DNA of 64,000 bases from Bradyrhizobium sp. LTSP885 (GTDB lineage: Bacteria > Pseudomonadota > Alphaproteobacteria > Rhizobiales > Xanthobacteraceae), in assembly GCF_000938305.1 (NCBI RefSeq), contig NZ_JYMT01000035.1:14751-78750 (forward strand). The letters run 5' to 3'. Both the position numbers and the translations under genes were made by a program. Below the pieces are notes generated by a model. It saw only the letters and a list, made by a program, of their open reading frames with translations. It was not told the origin of the DNA and searched no databases. Of the stretch, positions 1 through 8,546 are shown in pieces; position 1 is the stretch's first letter; each line of letters opens with the position of its first letter.

Positions 1-2
1 CG

Positions 3-791
3 ATCAGTGCCTTGTTCATGGCGGGCGTCTTCCCCGGCCTCTTGCTGGGATTCTCGCTGATCGTTCTTTGCCTGGCCATCGCCTATCGGGAGAAACATCC
101 GCAGGGTCAAATAGTGCCCGCCAGGGATGCGATCCGGATTACAATCGATGCCGCCTGGGGGCTGATTACGCTGGTCATTATCCTCGGCGGCATTCTGGGC
201 GGCATCTTCACCGCAATCGAAGCTGGAGCCGTCGCCTGCATCTGGGCGTTCTTCGTGACCATGTTCGTCTATCGCGACTATCGCTGGCGCGACCTGCCCG
301 TGCTCCTGCACCGCACGCTGCGCACGGTGGCGATGGTCTTGACCCTGATCGCCTGCGCGTCCAGCGTCGGCTACATCATGGCGCTGACCCAGATGCCGGC
401 CAAGATGACAGCGTTCTTTCTGTCGATCTCTGACAACAAATACGTCATCCTGCTTTTGATCAACGTTCTGCTTCTAGTGCTCGGCACGCTCGTCGATATG
501 GCGCCGTCGATCTTGATCGCAACACCTATCCTGCTGCCGGTGATGAAGAATTTCGGCGTCGATCCGGTCCACTTCGGCATGATCATGCTGCTCAATCTCG
601 GCATCGGCCTGTGCCATCCACCGGTCGGCTCGATCCTCTTTGTCGGCTGCGCGGTCGGCAAGGTCACGATCGAACAGGTCATGCGCAAGATCTGGCCGTT
701 CTACGCCGTGATGTTCTTTGTCCTGATGTGCGTGACCTATCTGCCGGAAATCTCGCTGTGGCTCCCTCGGCAGCTCCACGTTCTGCACTGA
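3..791 (+). CDS. TRAP transporter large permease (DctM family), 5' end missing
   Basis: C-terminal 262 residues of a DctM/TRAP large membrane subunit, the ion-coupled permease that works with a DctQ small permease and a periplasmic DctP binding protein. The frame is open to the left edge, so the true start lies outside the window. The visible part is a string of hydrophobic helices, with the helix-loop element VDMAPSILIATPILLP and the downstream LCHPPVGSILFVGCAVG stretch typical of the second half of DctM. The protein ends in a short polar tail. The next gene begins 93 bases downstream on the same strand, so it may belong to the same transcript. The substrate cannot be read from this half. 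The family call is firm. Confidence 0.93.
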   Translation: MSALFMAGVFPGLLLGFSLIVLCLAIAYREKHPQGQIVPARDAIRITIDAAWGLITLVIILGGILGGIFTAIEAGAVACIWAFFVTMFVYRDYRWRDLPVLLHRTLRTVAMVLTLIACASSVGYIMALTQMPAKMTAFFLSISDNKYVILLLINVLLLVLGTLVDMAPSILIATPILLPVMKNFGVDPVHFGMIMLLNLGIGLCHPPVGSILFVGCAVGKVTIEQVMRKIWPFYAVMFFVLMCVTYLPEISLWLPRQLHVLH

Positions 792-884
792 GCGCGACAC
801 GCATCTTGCGGAACTGCGGCAAACGCGTCAGCATTGCCACCAGAAGCGCGCTCGCGCCAGCTCCGTCAAGAAAGGGCACAAGCC

Positions 885-1571
885 GTGAGGATCGTCGACC
901 TGAGCCGAGAACTCTATCACCGCACCCCGAGCTATCCCGGCCACCCGCCAATCATGCACGGAACATGGAAGACCCATGAAGAAGCCTTCGTGGAATCCAG
1001 AAACGTCTACGGATTGGCATCGATGTTCATTTCGATGCCTGATCACGGGGGTACCCACATCGACGCTCCCCGGCATTTCGGCCCGAGCGGAATACCGATC
1101 AATGAATATCCGCTCGAGAAGTGTATTGTTCCCGGCATCTGTCTTGATCTTCGCCACATTGCGCCACGCGCCGAAATCACCCCTTCCGATCTCGAAGCCG
1201 CGGTGAAGACGGCCGGCGCACCGGTGCCGAAGGGCGGCACCGTCCTGCTTTGCACCGGCCACCACGCGCGGACGTTTCCGCGCAAGGAGTACTCCACCGA
1301 CAATTCCGGAGTGAATGTCGCGGCGACCGAATGGCTCGCACGACAGGGCATCGTACATTTCGGCATCGATTCGATGCGCCCGGGCCCCGACAGTGATGTG
1401 AACCTGCTTGTTCACAAGATCTGCCTCGACCTCGACATCACCCATATCGAGAGCCTGTGCAATCTAGAGGCATTGCTAGGCCAGGGGCAGTTTACCTTCA
1501 TCGGCCTGCCGATGAAGTGGCGCGAGGGAACCGCGTCGCCGATCCGGGCGGTCGCAGTATTCGGCTTGTAA
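885..1571 (+). CDS. Cyclase-family metal-dependent hydrolase (kynurenine formamidase-like)
   Basis: A 228-residue member of the cyclase family (Pfam Cyclase), which includes kynurenine formamidase, isatin hydrolase and other Mn/Zn hydrolases of amide or lactam bonds. The hallmark HGGTHIDAPRHFG sits near residue 50 and carries the metal ligands. A second family motif, HFGIDSMRPGPDS, lies in the C-terminal third. I chose the GTG at 885 because AAAGGG lies 8 bases upstream and the encoded VRIVDLSREL begins where family members begin; an earlier TTG at 834 would add a non-family tail. It sits between a TRAP permease and a TctC-type binding protein, suggesting uptake and hydrolysis of a small organic acid or amide. 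Substrate unknown. Confidence 0.88.
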   Translation: MRIVDLSRELYHRTPSYPGHPPIMHGTWKTHEEAFVESRNVYGLASMFISMPDHGGTHIDAPRHFGPSGIPINEYPLEKCIVPGICLDLRHIAPRAEITPSDLEAAVKTAGAPVPKGGTVLLCTGHHARTFPRKEYSTDNSGVNVAATEWLARQGIVHFGIDSMRPGPDSDVNLLVHKICLDLDITHIESLCNLEALLGQGQFTFIGLPMKWREGTASPIRAVAVFGL

Positions 1572-1597
1572 CGTCGCGATGTGTCGGGAGGAACCTG

Positions 1598-2605
1598 ATG
1601 ACAGGCAGGCGGTCGGCCTATCCCTCACGCCGCGCAGTCCTGAGCGCTGGGGGCGCGCTCGCCGCTGCGGTCGCGACTGCTGGCTTGGCATCGCAAGCTG
1701 ACGCAGCGGACTATCCGGAACGTCCGGTCAAGATCATCGTGCCTTTCGCTCCGGGCGGACCGACCGACATCATGGCCCGCATTCTCGGCACCCACCTCGG
1801 AGAAGCCCTGAAGGGCACCATCGTGATCGAGAACCGCCCCGGCGGCGGCGGCAATATCGGGATTGGCATCGCGGCCCATGCCGAGCCGGATGGCCATACG
1901 CTGCTGATCACGTCGAGCGCCTATGTCGTCAATCCCGGCCTGTACGCCAAAATCCCCTACGACCCTTTCAAGGACTTTGCAGCAATTGCCGAGCTTGGCA
2001 CCTCACCCAATGTGATCCTGGTCAATGCAAAGCTGGGAATCAATTCGGTCGCCGACCTGATCGCACGCGCAAAGGCCCATCCGGACGAGTTGAACTATGC
2101 CAGCCCCGGCCTCGGGACGACGCCGCACCTTTCGGGTGAGTTGTTCAAGATCGTCGGCAACGTAGAGATGACGCATGTTCCGTTCTCCGGCGCCGGTCCG
2201 GCAATCCAGGCGCTCCTGAGCGAAACAACCCAGGTGGCCTTTGCAGCACTCCCGCCCGCGCACCCGCACATCGAGTCCGGAGCGTTGAAGGCGCTCGCTG
2301 TCACTGGCCCCCACCGATGGTTCGACCTGCCCGATGTGCCCACGATGATCGAGTTGGGCTACGCCGACTTCATCACCGACACGTTCCAGGGATTTCTCGC
2401 GCCCGCGAACACGCCAATGTCCATCGTCGAGCGGCTGTCGACCAAGTCGATCGAGATTCTGAAGACACCAGGGATTGCCGAGCAGCTGCGCAACGACGGC
2501 TTCGAAGTGCTTGCAAACGGCCCCGATGGCATGCGTAAACGCATCGCCGATGAAGTGCCGAAATGGCGTGATGTCATCATGAAGGCGGGGATCAAGCCGG
2601 TCTGA
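1598..2605 (+). CDS. Bug/TctC-family periplasmic solute-binding protein, Tat signal
   Basis: A 335-residue tripartite-tricarboxylate-type binding protein. The N-terminus has the twin arginine SRRAVLSAGG followed by an alanine-rich hydrophobic stretch ending ADAAD, which reads as a Tat signal peptide. The mature protein opens with YPERPVKIIVPFAPGGPTD, the Bug-family first strand and ligand loop, and later has the family's VPFSGAGPAIQALL and VPTMIELGY stretches. ATG 1598 follows GGGAGG by a normal distance. No TctA or TctB membrane partner lies nearby, which is common for Bug proteins; the neighbouring TRAP permease is a different transporter class. Probable ligand is an organic or aromatic acid; the ligand itself is not predictable. 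Confidence 0.93.
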   Translation: MTGRRSAYPSRRAVLSAGGALAAAVATAGLASQADAADYPERPVKIIVPFAPGGPTDIMARILGTHLGEALKGTIVIENRPGGGGNIGIGIAAHAEPDGHTLLITSSAYVVNPGLYAKIPYDPFKDFAAIAELGTSPNVILVNAKLGINSVADLIARAKAHPDELNYASPGLGTTPHLSGELFKIVGNVEMTHVPFSGAGPAIQALLSETTQVAFAALPPAHPHIESGALKALAVTGPHRWFDLPDVPTMIELGYADFITDTFQGFLAPANTPMSIVERLSTKSIEILKTPGIAEQLRNDGFEVLANGPDGMRKRIADEVPKWRDVIMKAGIKPV

Positions 2606-2708
2606 TCAGATCAAGATTGCGCGACATGCGCAGCGTGTCGTCTTGCGACCGCCTCCCGGCATGCCTACGCTGCTTCCCACAACAAACAAGAAAAGGGAGG
2701 CGATCGTC

Positions 2709-3803
2709 ATGACCACAAGGCGGAATTTCCTGAAAACGGGAGCAGCGGCGGCCGCTGGCATCGTATTCTGCGGCTGCGGGCTGGTGCACAACGCAAATGC
2801 GCAACAATCGCGCCAGAAATTGCCAGTCACAGTCAACGGCAAACGCGTCAAGACCATCGACATTCATGCGCATTGTCACTTCCGCGAAGCTGGTGTCTTG
2901 CTCGGCGCTGACGCCGACAAGCTGCAGCTGCCGCCAGTCAACGGCGCAGCCGAAGCCTTCATCGAAATCGACAAGCGCCTCGCTGCGATGGACGCCCAAG
3001 CTGTCGATATGGAGGTGCTCTCAATCAACCCGTTCTGGTACGATCGGAACCGCGACCTTGCCGGACAGATCGTCAAGATCCAGAACGAGAAGCTCGCCGA
3101 ACTCTGCGCCTCAAAGCCTGACAGGTTCGCTGCCTTTGCGTCGCTGACGCTGCAGGCACCGGATCTCGCCGTCCTGGAGCTTGAGACCGCGGTCAAGAAG
3201 CAGGGACTGAAGGGCGCGGCGATCGGGGGCGTTGTCGACGGCGTCGAATTCTCCGATTCGAAGTTTCATCCGGTATGGGCCAAGGCCGAGGAACTCGGCG
3301 TTCCCCTGTTCATTCATCCGCAAGGCGTACCGGAACTCAACAAGCGACTCTCGGGCAATGGCTGGCTCGGCAACACGATCGGCAATCCGCTCGAGACCAC
3401 GATCGCGCTCTCCCATCTGATCTTCGCCGGCACGTTCGACCGGTTCCCGGGGCTAAAAGTCATTGCGGCACATAGCGGCGGCTATCTGGCCTCGTACGCC
3501 GATCGTTCGGATCATGCCTGCCTGGTCGGGCCAAAGGGATGCAACCCCGACATCAAGCTGAAGAAGGCGCCGACCGAGTATCTCAAACAGATTTACTTCG
3601 ACTCGCTGATCTTCACGCCCGAGGCAATCCGGCACCTCGCCGCCCAGGTCGGGGCCGAGCAGATCGTGCTGGGGAGCGATTATCCCTATCCATGGCAACT
3701 GGCGCCGGTCGACCACATCTTTGCTTGCTCATCGCTGAGCGATGACGACAAGGCCAATATTCTTGGCAATACGGCCGCAAAACTGCTCGGCATTGCGGCG
3801 TAA
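2709..3803 (+). CDS. Amidohydrolase of the ACMSD/decarboxylase-like TIM-barrel family, exported
   Basis: A 364-residue metal-dependent hydrolase of the amidohydrolase_2 family (relatives include ACMSD and gamma-resorcylate decarboxylase). The metal motif TIDIHAHCHF is near residue 45, FIHPQG and AAHSGGY mark later metal or active-site strands, and LGSDYPYPW near the C-terminus carries the usual catalytic Asp. The start ATG 2709 is preceded by AAAAGGGAGG. The leader TTRRNFLKTGAAAAAG is a Tat signal, and IVFCGCG just after it looks like a possible lipobox, so the enzyme may be periplasmic or a lipoprotein, unlike the mostly cytoplasmic family. It ends the group starting with the cyclase gene. 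Confidence 0.9.
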   Translation: MTTRRNFLKTGAAAAAGIVFCGCGLVHNANAQQSRQKLPVTVNGKRVKTIDIHAHCHFREAGVLLGADADKLQLPPVNGAAEAFIEIDKRLAAMDAQAVDMEVLSINPFWYDRNRDLAGQIVKIQNEKLAELCASKPDRFAAFASLTLQAPDLAVLELETAVKKQGLKGAAIGGVVDGVEFSDSKFHPVWAKAEELGVPLFIHPQGVPELNKRLSGNGWLGNTIGNPLETTIALSHLIFAGTFDRFPGLKVIAAHSGGYLASYADRSDHACLVGPKGCNPDIKLKKAPTEYLKQIYFDSLIFTPEAIRHLAAQVGAEQIVLGSDYPYPWQLAPVDHIFACSSLSDDDKANILGNTAAKLLGIAA

Positions 3804-3876
3804 GGAGACGGCGCTGGATTCTTCAACGACCTCAATTGCCGTCGTCGCGCAACCGGCGCGGCGGCGGTATCCTCGA

Positions 3877-4146
3877 TCAGTAGGCTCTCACCGCGCGGAT
3901 TCCGTTGCTCGGCTGGGCCATTTGCGCCGGCCGTGCAGCGTCAGGCACCGGATCGGTGCCGCCGAAGTCAGATCCGACAAACTCCGCCTGTGCGGCGTCC
4001 GATATCCATTTGACCGCCACCGGGTGACTGACCAACATCCCGATCAATGCAATGATGACGAGCACGGGCAGAGCGACAAGCTTGATGCTGAAGCTCTGGT
4101 AGTTGCTCTGCTCGTCTTGCGGTTGCTTGTCGAAAGAGCCGTGCAT
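3877..4146 (-). CDS. Small single-pass membrane protein, unknown function
   Basis: An 89-residue protein that starts MHGSFDKQPQDEQ, has one membrane segment around residues 22-40 (LVALPVLVIIALIGMLVS), then a polar tail. ATG 4146 is chosen because GGAGG lies just 5' of it; a GTG at 4158 in the same frame would place that SD sequence inside the gene. Single-pass proteins of this layout are frequent in Bradyrhizobium relatives, but I recognise no function. It lies between an amidohydrolase gene on the other strand and the Crp/Fnr gene on the same strand. Confidence 0.65.
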   Translation of the reverse strand: MHGSFDKQPQDEQSNYQSFSIKLVALPVLVIIALIGMLVSHPVAVKWISDAAQAEFVGSDFGGTDPVPDAARPAQMAQPSNGIRAVRAY

Positions 4147-4281
4147 GGATACCTCCACATTGCGGATGAGATCCCCGAACGTCGCTTACCGCATTGCACA
4201 GCAAACCAATGTGAATGGCTTCACAGGCTTGTCCGGTTCACCGATTTGTGAGGTACCTGGCTGACCATGCAGCCCAAGCGG

Positions 4282-5028
4282 CTATACGCCGTCGTTCGAC
4301 CCGGCGTCGACCAACTCCTGAAGCGCATCGGGCTTCAGCACGACGATCGCACCATGTTCAAGCCTGACCCAGCCGCGTGCCGCCCATACGCGCAACTGCT
4401 TGTTGATGCTCTCGCGCGTCATGCCAACCATCTCGCTGATCTCCTGCTGGGTAATCGAGATGGTACGGCCCTGTGGCGCGCTCTTGTGCTTGTCGCTCAG
4501 GCGCAGCAGCGCGCTGGCAAGACGGCCGGGCAAGTCCTGCAGGATGACCTGCTCGACCTGATCGCTGGTCCATCGCAATCTCGCACAGAGCAGTTCGATG
4601 AACTTCATCGCCAGCGTCGGCTGACTGCGCACAAACGGAATGAATTCGCGCCGGTCAATGACGAACAGCTCGCAATTACTGTTGGCAGTGGCATCGGCCG
4701 TCCGCGACAAGCCATCGAGCAGTGCGATCTCTCCAAATATCTCTCCCGCCTCGATCAGGTTCAGGATCGCGTTGCGACCGTCCGGCGAGGAGATACTGAT
4801 CTTGACCGTGCCGGAGATGACCGCAATCAGGCTCGTGCCTGGGTCTCCCTTGGAGAAGATCGTCGTTCCACGCTTTAGCGTAATATGCTTGGCATAGCGG
4901 CAGAGCTGGTCGAAAGCCTCGGGCTCCAGATCGGCGAAATAGGGGTGCTTGCGAAGCACTGACAGTTTGCTGCTCGAAAACAGCGGCGCGCCGACGGTTC
5001 TTTCTATGGGCGCACCGGTCATCGTCAT
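4282..5028 (-). CDS. Crp/Fnr-family transcriptional regulator
   Basis: A 248-residue regulator with an N-terminal cyclic-nucleotide-binding fold (about residues 25-140, with GTTIFSKGDPGTSLIAVISG and GEIFGEIALLDG) and a C-terminal winged helix-turn-helix (about 165-235; ISITQQEISEMVGMTRESIN, the recognition helix being TRESINKQLR). It lacks the N-terminal cysteine cluster of Fnr, so it is not an oxygen-sensing Fe-S Fnr; the ligand is unknown. The start is uncertain: ATG 5028 and ATG 5022 are both possible, neither with a clear Shine-Dalgarno, and the frame stays open to 5094. The gene stands alone, facing an AT-richer upstream region. Confidence 0.9.
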   Translation of the reverse strand: MTMTGAPIERTVGAPLFSSSKLSVLRKHPYFADLEPEAFDQLCRYAKHITLKRGTTIFSKGDPGTSLIAVISGTVKISISSPDGRNAILNLIEAGEIFGEIALLDGLSRTADATANSNCELFVIDRREFIPFVRSQPTLAMKFIELLCARLRWTSDQVEQVILQDLPGRLASALLRLSDKHKSAPQGRTISITQQEISEMVGMTRESINKQLRVWAARGWVRLEHGAIVVLKPDALQELVDAGSNDGV

Positions 5029-5560
5029 CCAGAAAATTGTGTTGCGTAAGATCGCCCCGCGACCACGGTGGACACCGACAGAGCCATCGATCAATGAGAG
5101 CAGCTGGGATTATAGCTCCGCCGCTGGCCTACAGCAACAAAAGCTCCGATGCCGTCACCATTCGGTACCGGACGTACGCGAAATACAATTTTAAATAAAT
5201 GAACTCTAATTATAAAACTTTGAGTGATGTATCGCCTGAAGAACCAATCTACACGTGATCGTAGCTTAATGCCATGGCCACACGCTGTGGTCGCAGGACG
5301 ATCGGTTGAAGTCCCCTTTCTCCGATCAAACCGCTGCATTTGGCGACCTGATCGCCTACCGGAAGTACGGAGGGTTCCCCGCAAGAGCTCCCGCCAGCCG
5401 CAAATCCCGGCAACCCGAAAGCAGCACTCCCCTCCCTGGCTTAGCAACGCTTAACCAAGAACAAAGCCTTGCATGCAGTGCTCCCGGGCGACCAGGTGCA
5501 GGAAACCCACTATTCATCAACTTCCGCCAGTCTTTCCCCAAAAAGGGGAGTGCGAAGAGA
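5029..5560. other. Intergenic region without a gene
   Basis: About 530 bases between the divergent Crp/Fnr gene and the small gene at 5561. A distinctly AT-rich patch at about 5185-5235 contrasts with the GC-rich surroundings and is where promoters would be expected. Short open frames here have no start signal or family-like composition. I see no RNA gene or clear terminator. Confidence 0.5.
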
Positions 5561-5839
5561 ATGCCGCAGATTTGGATGACCTATCACGAGATCGCCGACA
5601 TGATTGGCTGCGACGTGGAGACCGCGCGCGCCGCAACCATCCAGCGTGCGCTGGACCGGAAGAAGAGCCGCGATGGAATGACTCGCGCAAAGCTCGATCC
5701 CGAGCTGATGGGAGTGTTTATCGCTGTGATCCGGAATGCGGACCCGGACCTGGATCTAGCGGTCCGCGAGCTTCGTAACATGCATCAGGCGATGCTGCGC
5801 AACGAGGTGAACAGCCCCGGACGTAGCGCCGCGGGTTGA
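5561..5839 (+). CDS. Small conserved protein, probable DNA-binding
   Basis: A 92-residue protein beginning MPQIWMTYHEIADMIGC. The first 40 residues (TYHEIADMIGCDVETARAATIQRALDRKK broken here only for description) look like a helix-turn-helix: a helix, a turn at GC, and a second basic helix, followed by a basic RDGMTRAKL stretch. ATG 5561 follows a purine-rich GAAGAGA. The reading frame is open upstream to 5306, but that part has no family-like composition. It stands alone between the Crp/Fnr regulator and the convergent metallophosphoesterase. The DNA-binding role is inferred from helix pattern only. Confidence 0.6.
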   Translation: MPQIWMTYHEIADMIGCDVETARAATIQRALDRKKSRDGMTRAKLDPELMGVFIAVIRNADPDLDLAVRELRNMHQAMLRNEVNSPGRSAAG

Positions 5840-5854
5840 TCGCACCCGATCATC

Positions 5855-6694
5855 TCATAGCAATTTGCCGTCCGGACCGAAGAACGGATGCGGACCGTCG
5901 AACTGGCCGATCGGAACGTGGTGCGTGACAACCCGCCCGAGGCTCTCGCCTGGAAACCAGGCGTGGACGTGGAACGCCGGCGGTTCGACCTTGAAGGACG
6001 GTCCTCGGAGTTGCGCCAGGTCCAGATCGACGGCGTGGTTCGGCGCGGGGCATATCGTGACGGGAACTCCGGCAAAGGTCGTCAGCATGGCGCGATGAAC
6101 GTGCCCGCACGCGATGAGCCTCGCGCGCGGGTGACTTCTGACTATTTCGGCCATTTGATCTGCGTTGAACAGATCCTGTTGATCCATGTGCCAGATACCA
6201 CCCTTGAACGGCGGGTGGTGCAGGAAGAGCAGCGCCGGCCGATCTGCTGCCGCCGCCAGCGTCGCGTCGAGCCATTGCAGCGTGGACGTTTCGAGGATGC
6301 CATGGGGTTTCCTGGGCACGCTCGAATCCAGCAGCAGGAGATCAAGTCCGTGCACCTCGATTTTCTGGTCGAGTGGGCCGGTTGCCTGGACATAAGGCTC
6401 AGCCGGGAAAGCGGCACGCATCAACTCACGCGAGTCGTGATTACCCGGAATTCCGGCAAAGGGAAGCTTGAGCGGCGCGAGCAATTGCTTGAGGTAGTCG
6501 TATTCCTCGGCTGTCGGCGTATCGACGAGGTCACCCGATATCACCACGAAATCTGGCGCTGGCTCGAATGCGTTCAGCGCCGCCACGCACCGTTCGAGCG
6601 CCTTGGCAGTATCGACGCGGCCATAGGCCAGTGCTCCCGGGGGTTTGATGTGGAGATCGGATATCTGAGCGATCAGGACGGGCTTCGACAACAT
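5855..6694 (-). CDS. Calcineurin-like metallophosphoesterase (cyclic/phosphodiesterase type)
   Basis: A 279-residue enzyme with every block of the calcineurin-like phosphoesterase fold in order: QISDLHI (D, H), VISGDLVDT (GD), GIPGNHDSRE (GNHD), LFLHHPPFKGG (H) and IACGHVHRA (GHxH). The length and spacing match the CpdA/GpdQ group that hydrolyses cyclic nucleotides or glycerophosphodiesters. ATG 6694 is preferred; a TTG at 6706 would overlap the ATPase stop. The gene is the last of a minus-strand ABC transporter operon, immediately after the ATPase, so the enzyme probably acts on the imported compound or its product. That makes a phosphodiester or phosphonate-type substrate plausible, which is inference. 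Confidence 0.9.
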   Translation of the reverse strand: MLSKPVLIAQISDLHIKPPGALAYGRVDTAKALERCVAALNAFEPAPDFVVISGDLVDTPTAEEYDYLKQLLAPLKLPFAGIPGNHDSRELMRAAFPAEPYVQATGPLDQKIEVHGLDLLLLDSSVPRKPHGILETSTLQWLDATLAAAADRPALLFLHHPPFKGGIWHMDQQDLFNADQMAEIVRSHPRARLIACGHVHRAMLTTFAGVPVTICPAPNHAVDLDLAQLRGPSFKVEPPAFHVHAWFPGESLGRVVTHHVPIGQFDGPHPFFGPDGKLL

Positions 6695-6702
6695 CGATTT
6701 TC

Positions 6703-7761
6703 TCAATCTTCGGACGGAAGCAGACGAATGGCTTCGGGCGCGATCGAAAGTCCAATCCGGTCGCCCGCCTTCACCTGAATTGTGTTGGGAGCGTCCACAT
6801 TGAGCGGCTTGCTCGATGCACCACTCACGACCAGCCGCTGTCGATCACCGATGAAGCTGACGGAATCGATGATACCGGCGAGCGATCCGGCTCCAGGCTC
6901 TACCACGCGGATGGTTTCGGGGCGGGTCATGACGGTCGCGTTCGCGGTCGTCGATTCGACTCCAATCGACAATCGCCCACCCGGCAGGACCAACTCTCCT
7001 TTGTCCACGGGAGCTTCAATAATGTTTGCCGCTCCAACGAACTCCGCCACGAAACGATCCTTCGGCTCGAAGTAGATCTCGCGCGGCGTTCCGATCTGGG
7101 CGATCGCGCCCTTCCGCATCACCACGATGCGGTCGCCCAATTCCATGGCCTCGGCCTGGTCATGCGTGACATAGATCGTCGTGATTCCGAGCGCGCGCAG
7201 CAGCCGATTGAGTTCGCCCCGCAGTCGATCCCGCAAGGCCGCGTCGAGGGCGGTCAACGGCTCATCGAGCAACAATATGCCCGGCCGGATTGCGACAGCA
7301 CGCGCCAATGCGACGCGCTGGCGCTGGCCGCCGGAAAGCTGATCGATACGGCGATTCTCCAATCCCGTGATATTGGTCAGAGCGACCAGTTCGGCAACGC
7401 GCGCGGCGCGTTCCTCCCTGGCGATACCACGGATCTTCAAGCCATAGCCGATATTGTCCGCCACCGTCATGTTGGGAAACAGGGCATAGGACTGGAACAC
7501 CATCCCGACATTGCGTCGCTCGATCGCGACGGCTGTCACGTCCTTGCCGTCGAACAAAACCCTGCCGCCGGGATCCGGTAGCTCGAGGCCTGCGATGATG
7601 CGTAGCATTGTGGTCTTGCCGCAGCCAGACGGCCCCAGCAGTACCAGGGTCTCGCCACGCGCAATATCGAGGGTGGCTGGATCAAGGGCGCGCGTGCCGT
7701 CGGCAAAGGTTTTGCCGCAAGCCTCGATCCGCACTGCCGCACCATGCCCAGCCGTGCTCAT
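6703..7761 (-). CDS. ABC transporter ATP-binding protein (PotA/FbpC/PhnT class)
   Basis: A 352-residue ATPase of the class that powers polyamine, iron and 2-aminoethylphosphonate importers. Walker A is GPSGCGKTT, followed by the Q-loop region GMVFQSYALFPNMTV, signature LSGGQRQRVALARA, Walker B ILLLDEPLTALD and switch His in TIYVTHDQAEAM. The C-terminal 110 residues form a TOBE-like regulatory domain. Its start overlaps the upstream permease stop by 4 bases, showing translational coupling. Together with the two permeases and the binding protein upstream it makes a complete importer. Confidence 0.95.
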   Translation of the reverse strand: MSTAGHGAAVRIEACGKTFADGTRALDPATLDIARGETLVLLGPSGCGKTTMLRIIAGLELPDPGGRVLFDGKDVTAVAIERRNVGMVFQSYALFPNMTVADNIGYGLKIRGIAREERAARVAELVALTNITGLENRRIDQLSGGQRQRVALARAVAIRPGILLLDEPLTALDAALRDRLRGELNRLLRALGITTIYVTHDQAEAMELGDRIVVMRKGAIAQIGTPREIYFEPKDRFVAEFVGAANIIEAPVDKGELVLPGGRLSIGVESTTANATVMTRPETIRVVEPGAGSLAGIIDSVSFIGDRQRLVVSGASSKPLNVDAPNTIQVKAGDRIGLSIAPEAIRLLPSED

Positions 7762-8543
7762 CGCTTGTGATCCCTGTCGGCCAGCAGTTGCATCGCGACC
7801 AGGAGCGGAATGATCATCACAAAGAAGATCAGGGTATAGGCGGATGCTACTTCCAGCCGCATCGAGGCGTAACTGTCAGCAAGCCCAATTGGCAGCGTCT
7901 TCGTGAGTGGCGTATGCAGCATCCATGTGAGGTTGAACTCGCCCAGCGACAGCGTGATCACCATCAAGGCGCCGGCGAGGATTCCCGGTACGGCGTTCGG
8001 GACGATCACATCGCAAAACCGCCGCCATGGCGCTGCGCCAAGCGAACCTGCCCCCTCATCGAGGGTCTTGATGTCCACGGTCGCAAAGACAGCCATGACC
8101 GACCGGACCATGAACGGCATGGTGAAGATTACGTGTCCGACCAGAATGAAGAGCCAGGAGCGGCGGAAGTTGCCGAAGCTCCCATAGGTCAATAGCAGCG
8201 CCAGCGCGATTGCAAGGCCCGGGATCGCGAGCGGGAGCGTGATGATCTCCTCGACGATCCGCGCAAGCCGGCCGCCCCGCACATGCAGCGCATAGGCTGC
8301 AGGAACACCGACGATCAGCGTGACTGCAAGCGTCGCAAACGCAATCACAAACGAGAGCAGGATCGTACCGGCATAAAGCTCCCAGACCTGCGCGACCCAT
8401 TGCAAGGTTACGCCGGACTGAATGCCCCGGAAATAGTTGACGGTGACGCCGGCGGAAATCGAAAGCATCGCCGGCACCACCAGAAATGCCGCGACGAGCA
8501 AAGTAAAGAGGAGCTGTCCGGTGAAGATCAGGCGATCGCGCAT
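7758..8543 (-). CDS. ABC transporter permease (second membrane subunit)
   Basis: A 261-residue binding-protein-dependent permease with about six membrane helices. The EAA loop that contacts the ATPase reads TLDEGAGSLGAAPWRRFCDVIVP around residues 150-170 (core EGAGSLGA...P). It pairs with the permease encoded just upstream; the two genes are 3 bases apart. The stop overlaps the ATPase start. The class is PotC/PhnV-like; substrate not determined by sequence. Confidence 0.93.
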   Translation of the reverse strand: MRDRLIFTGQLLFTLLVAAFLVVPAMLSISAGVTVNYFRGIQSGVTLQWVAQVWELYAGTILLSFVIAFATLAVTLIVGVPAAYALHVRGGRLARIVEEIITLPLAIPGLAIALALLLTYGSFGNFRRSWLFILVGHVIFTMPFMVRSVMAVFATVDIKTLDEGAGSLGAAPWRRFCDVIVPNAVPGILAGALMVITLSLGEFNLTWMLHTPLTKTLPIGLADSYASMRLEVASAYTLIFFVMIIPLLVAMQLLADRDHKR

Positions 8544-8546
8544 GCT

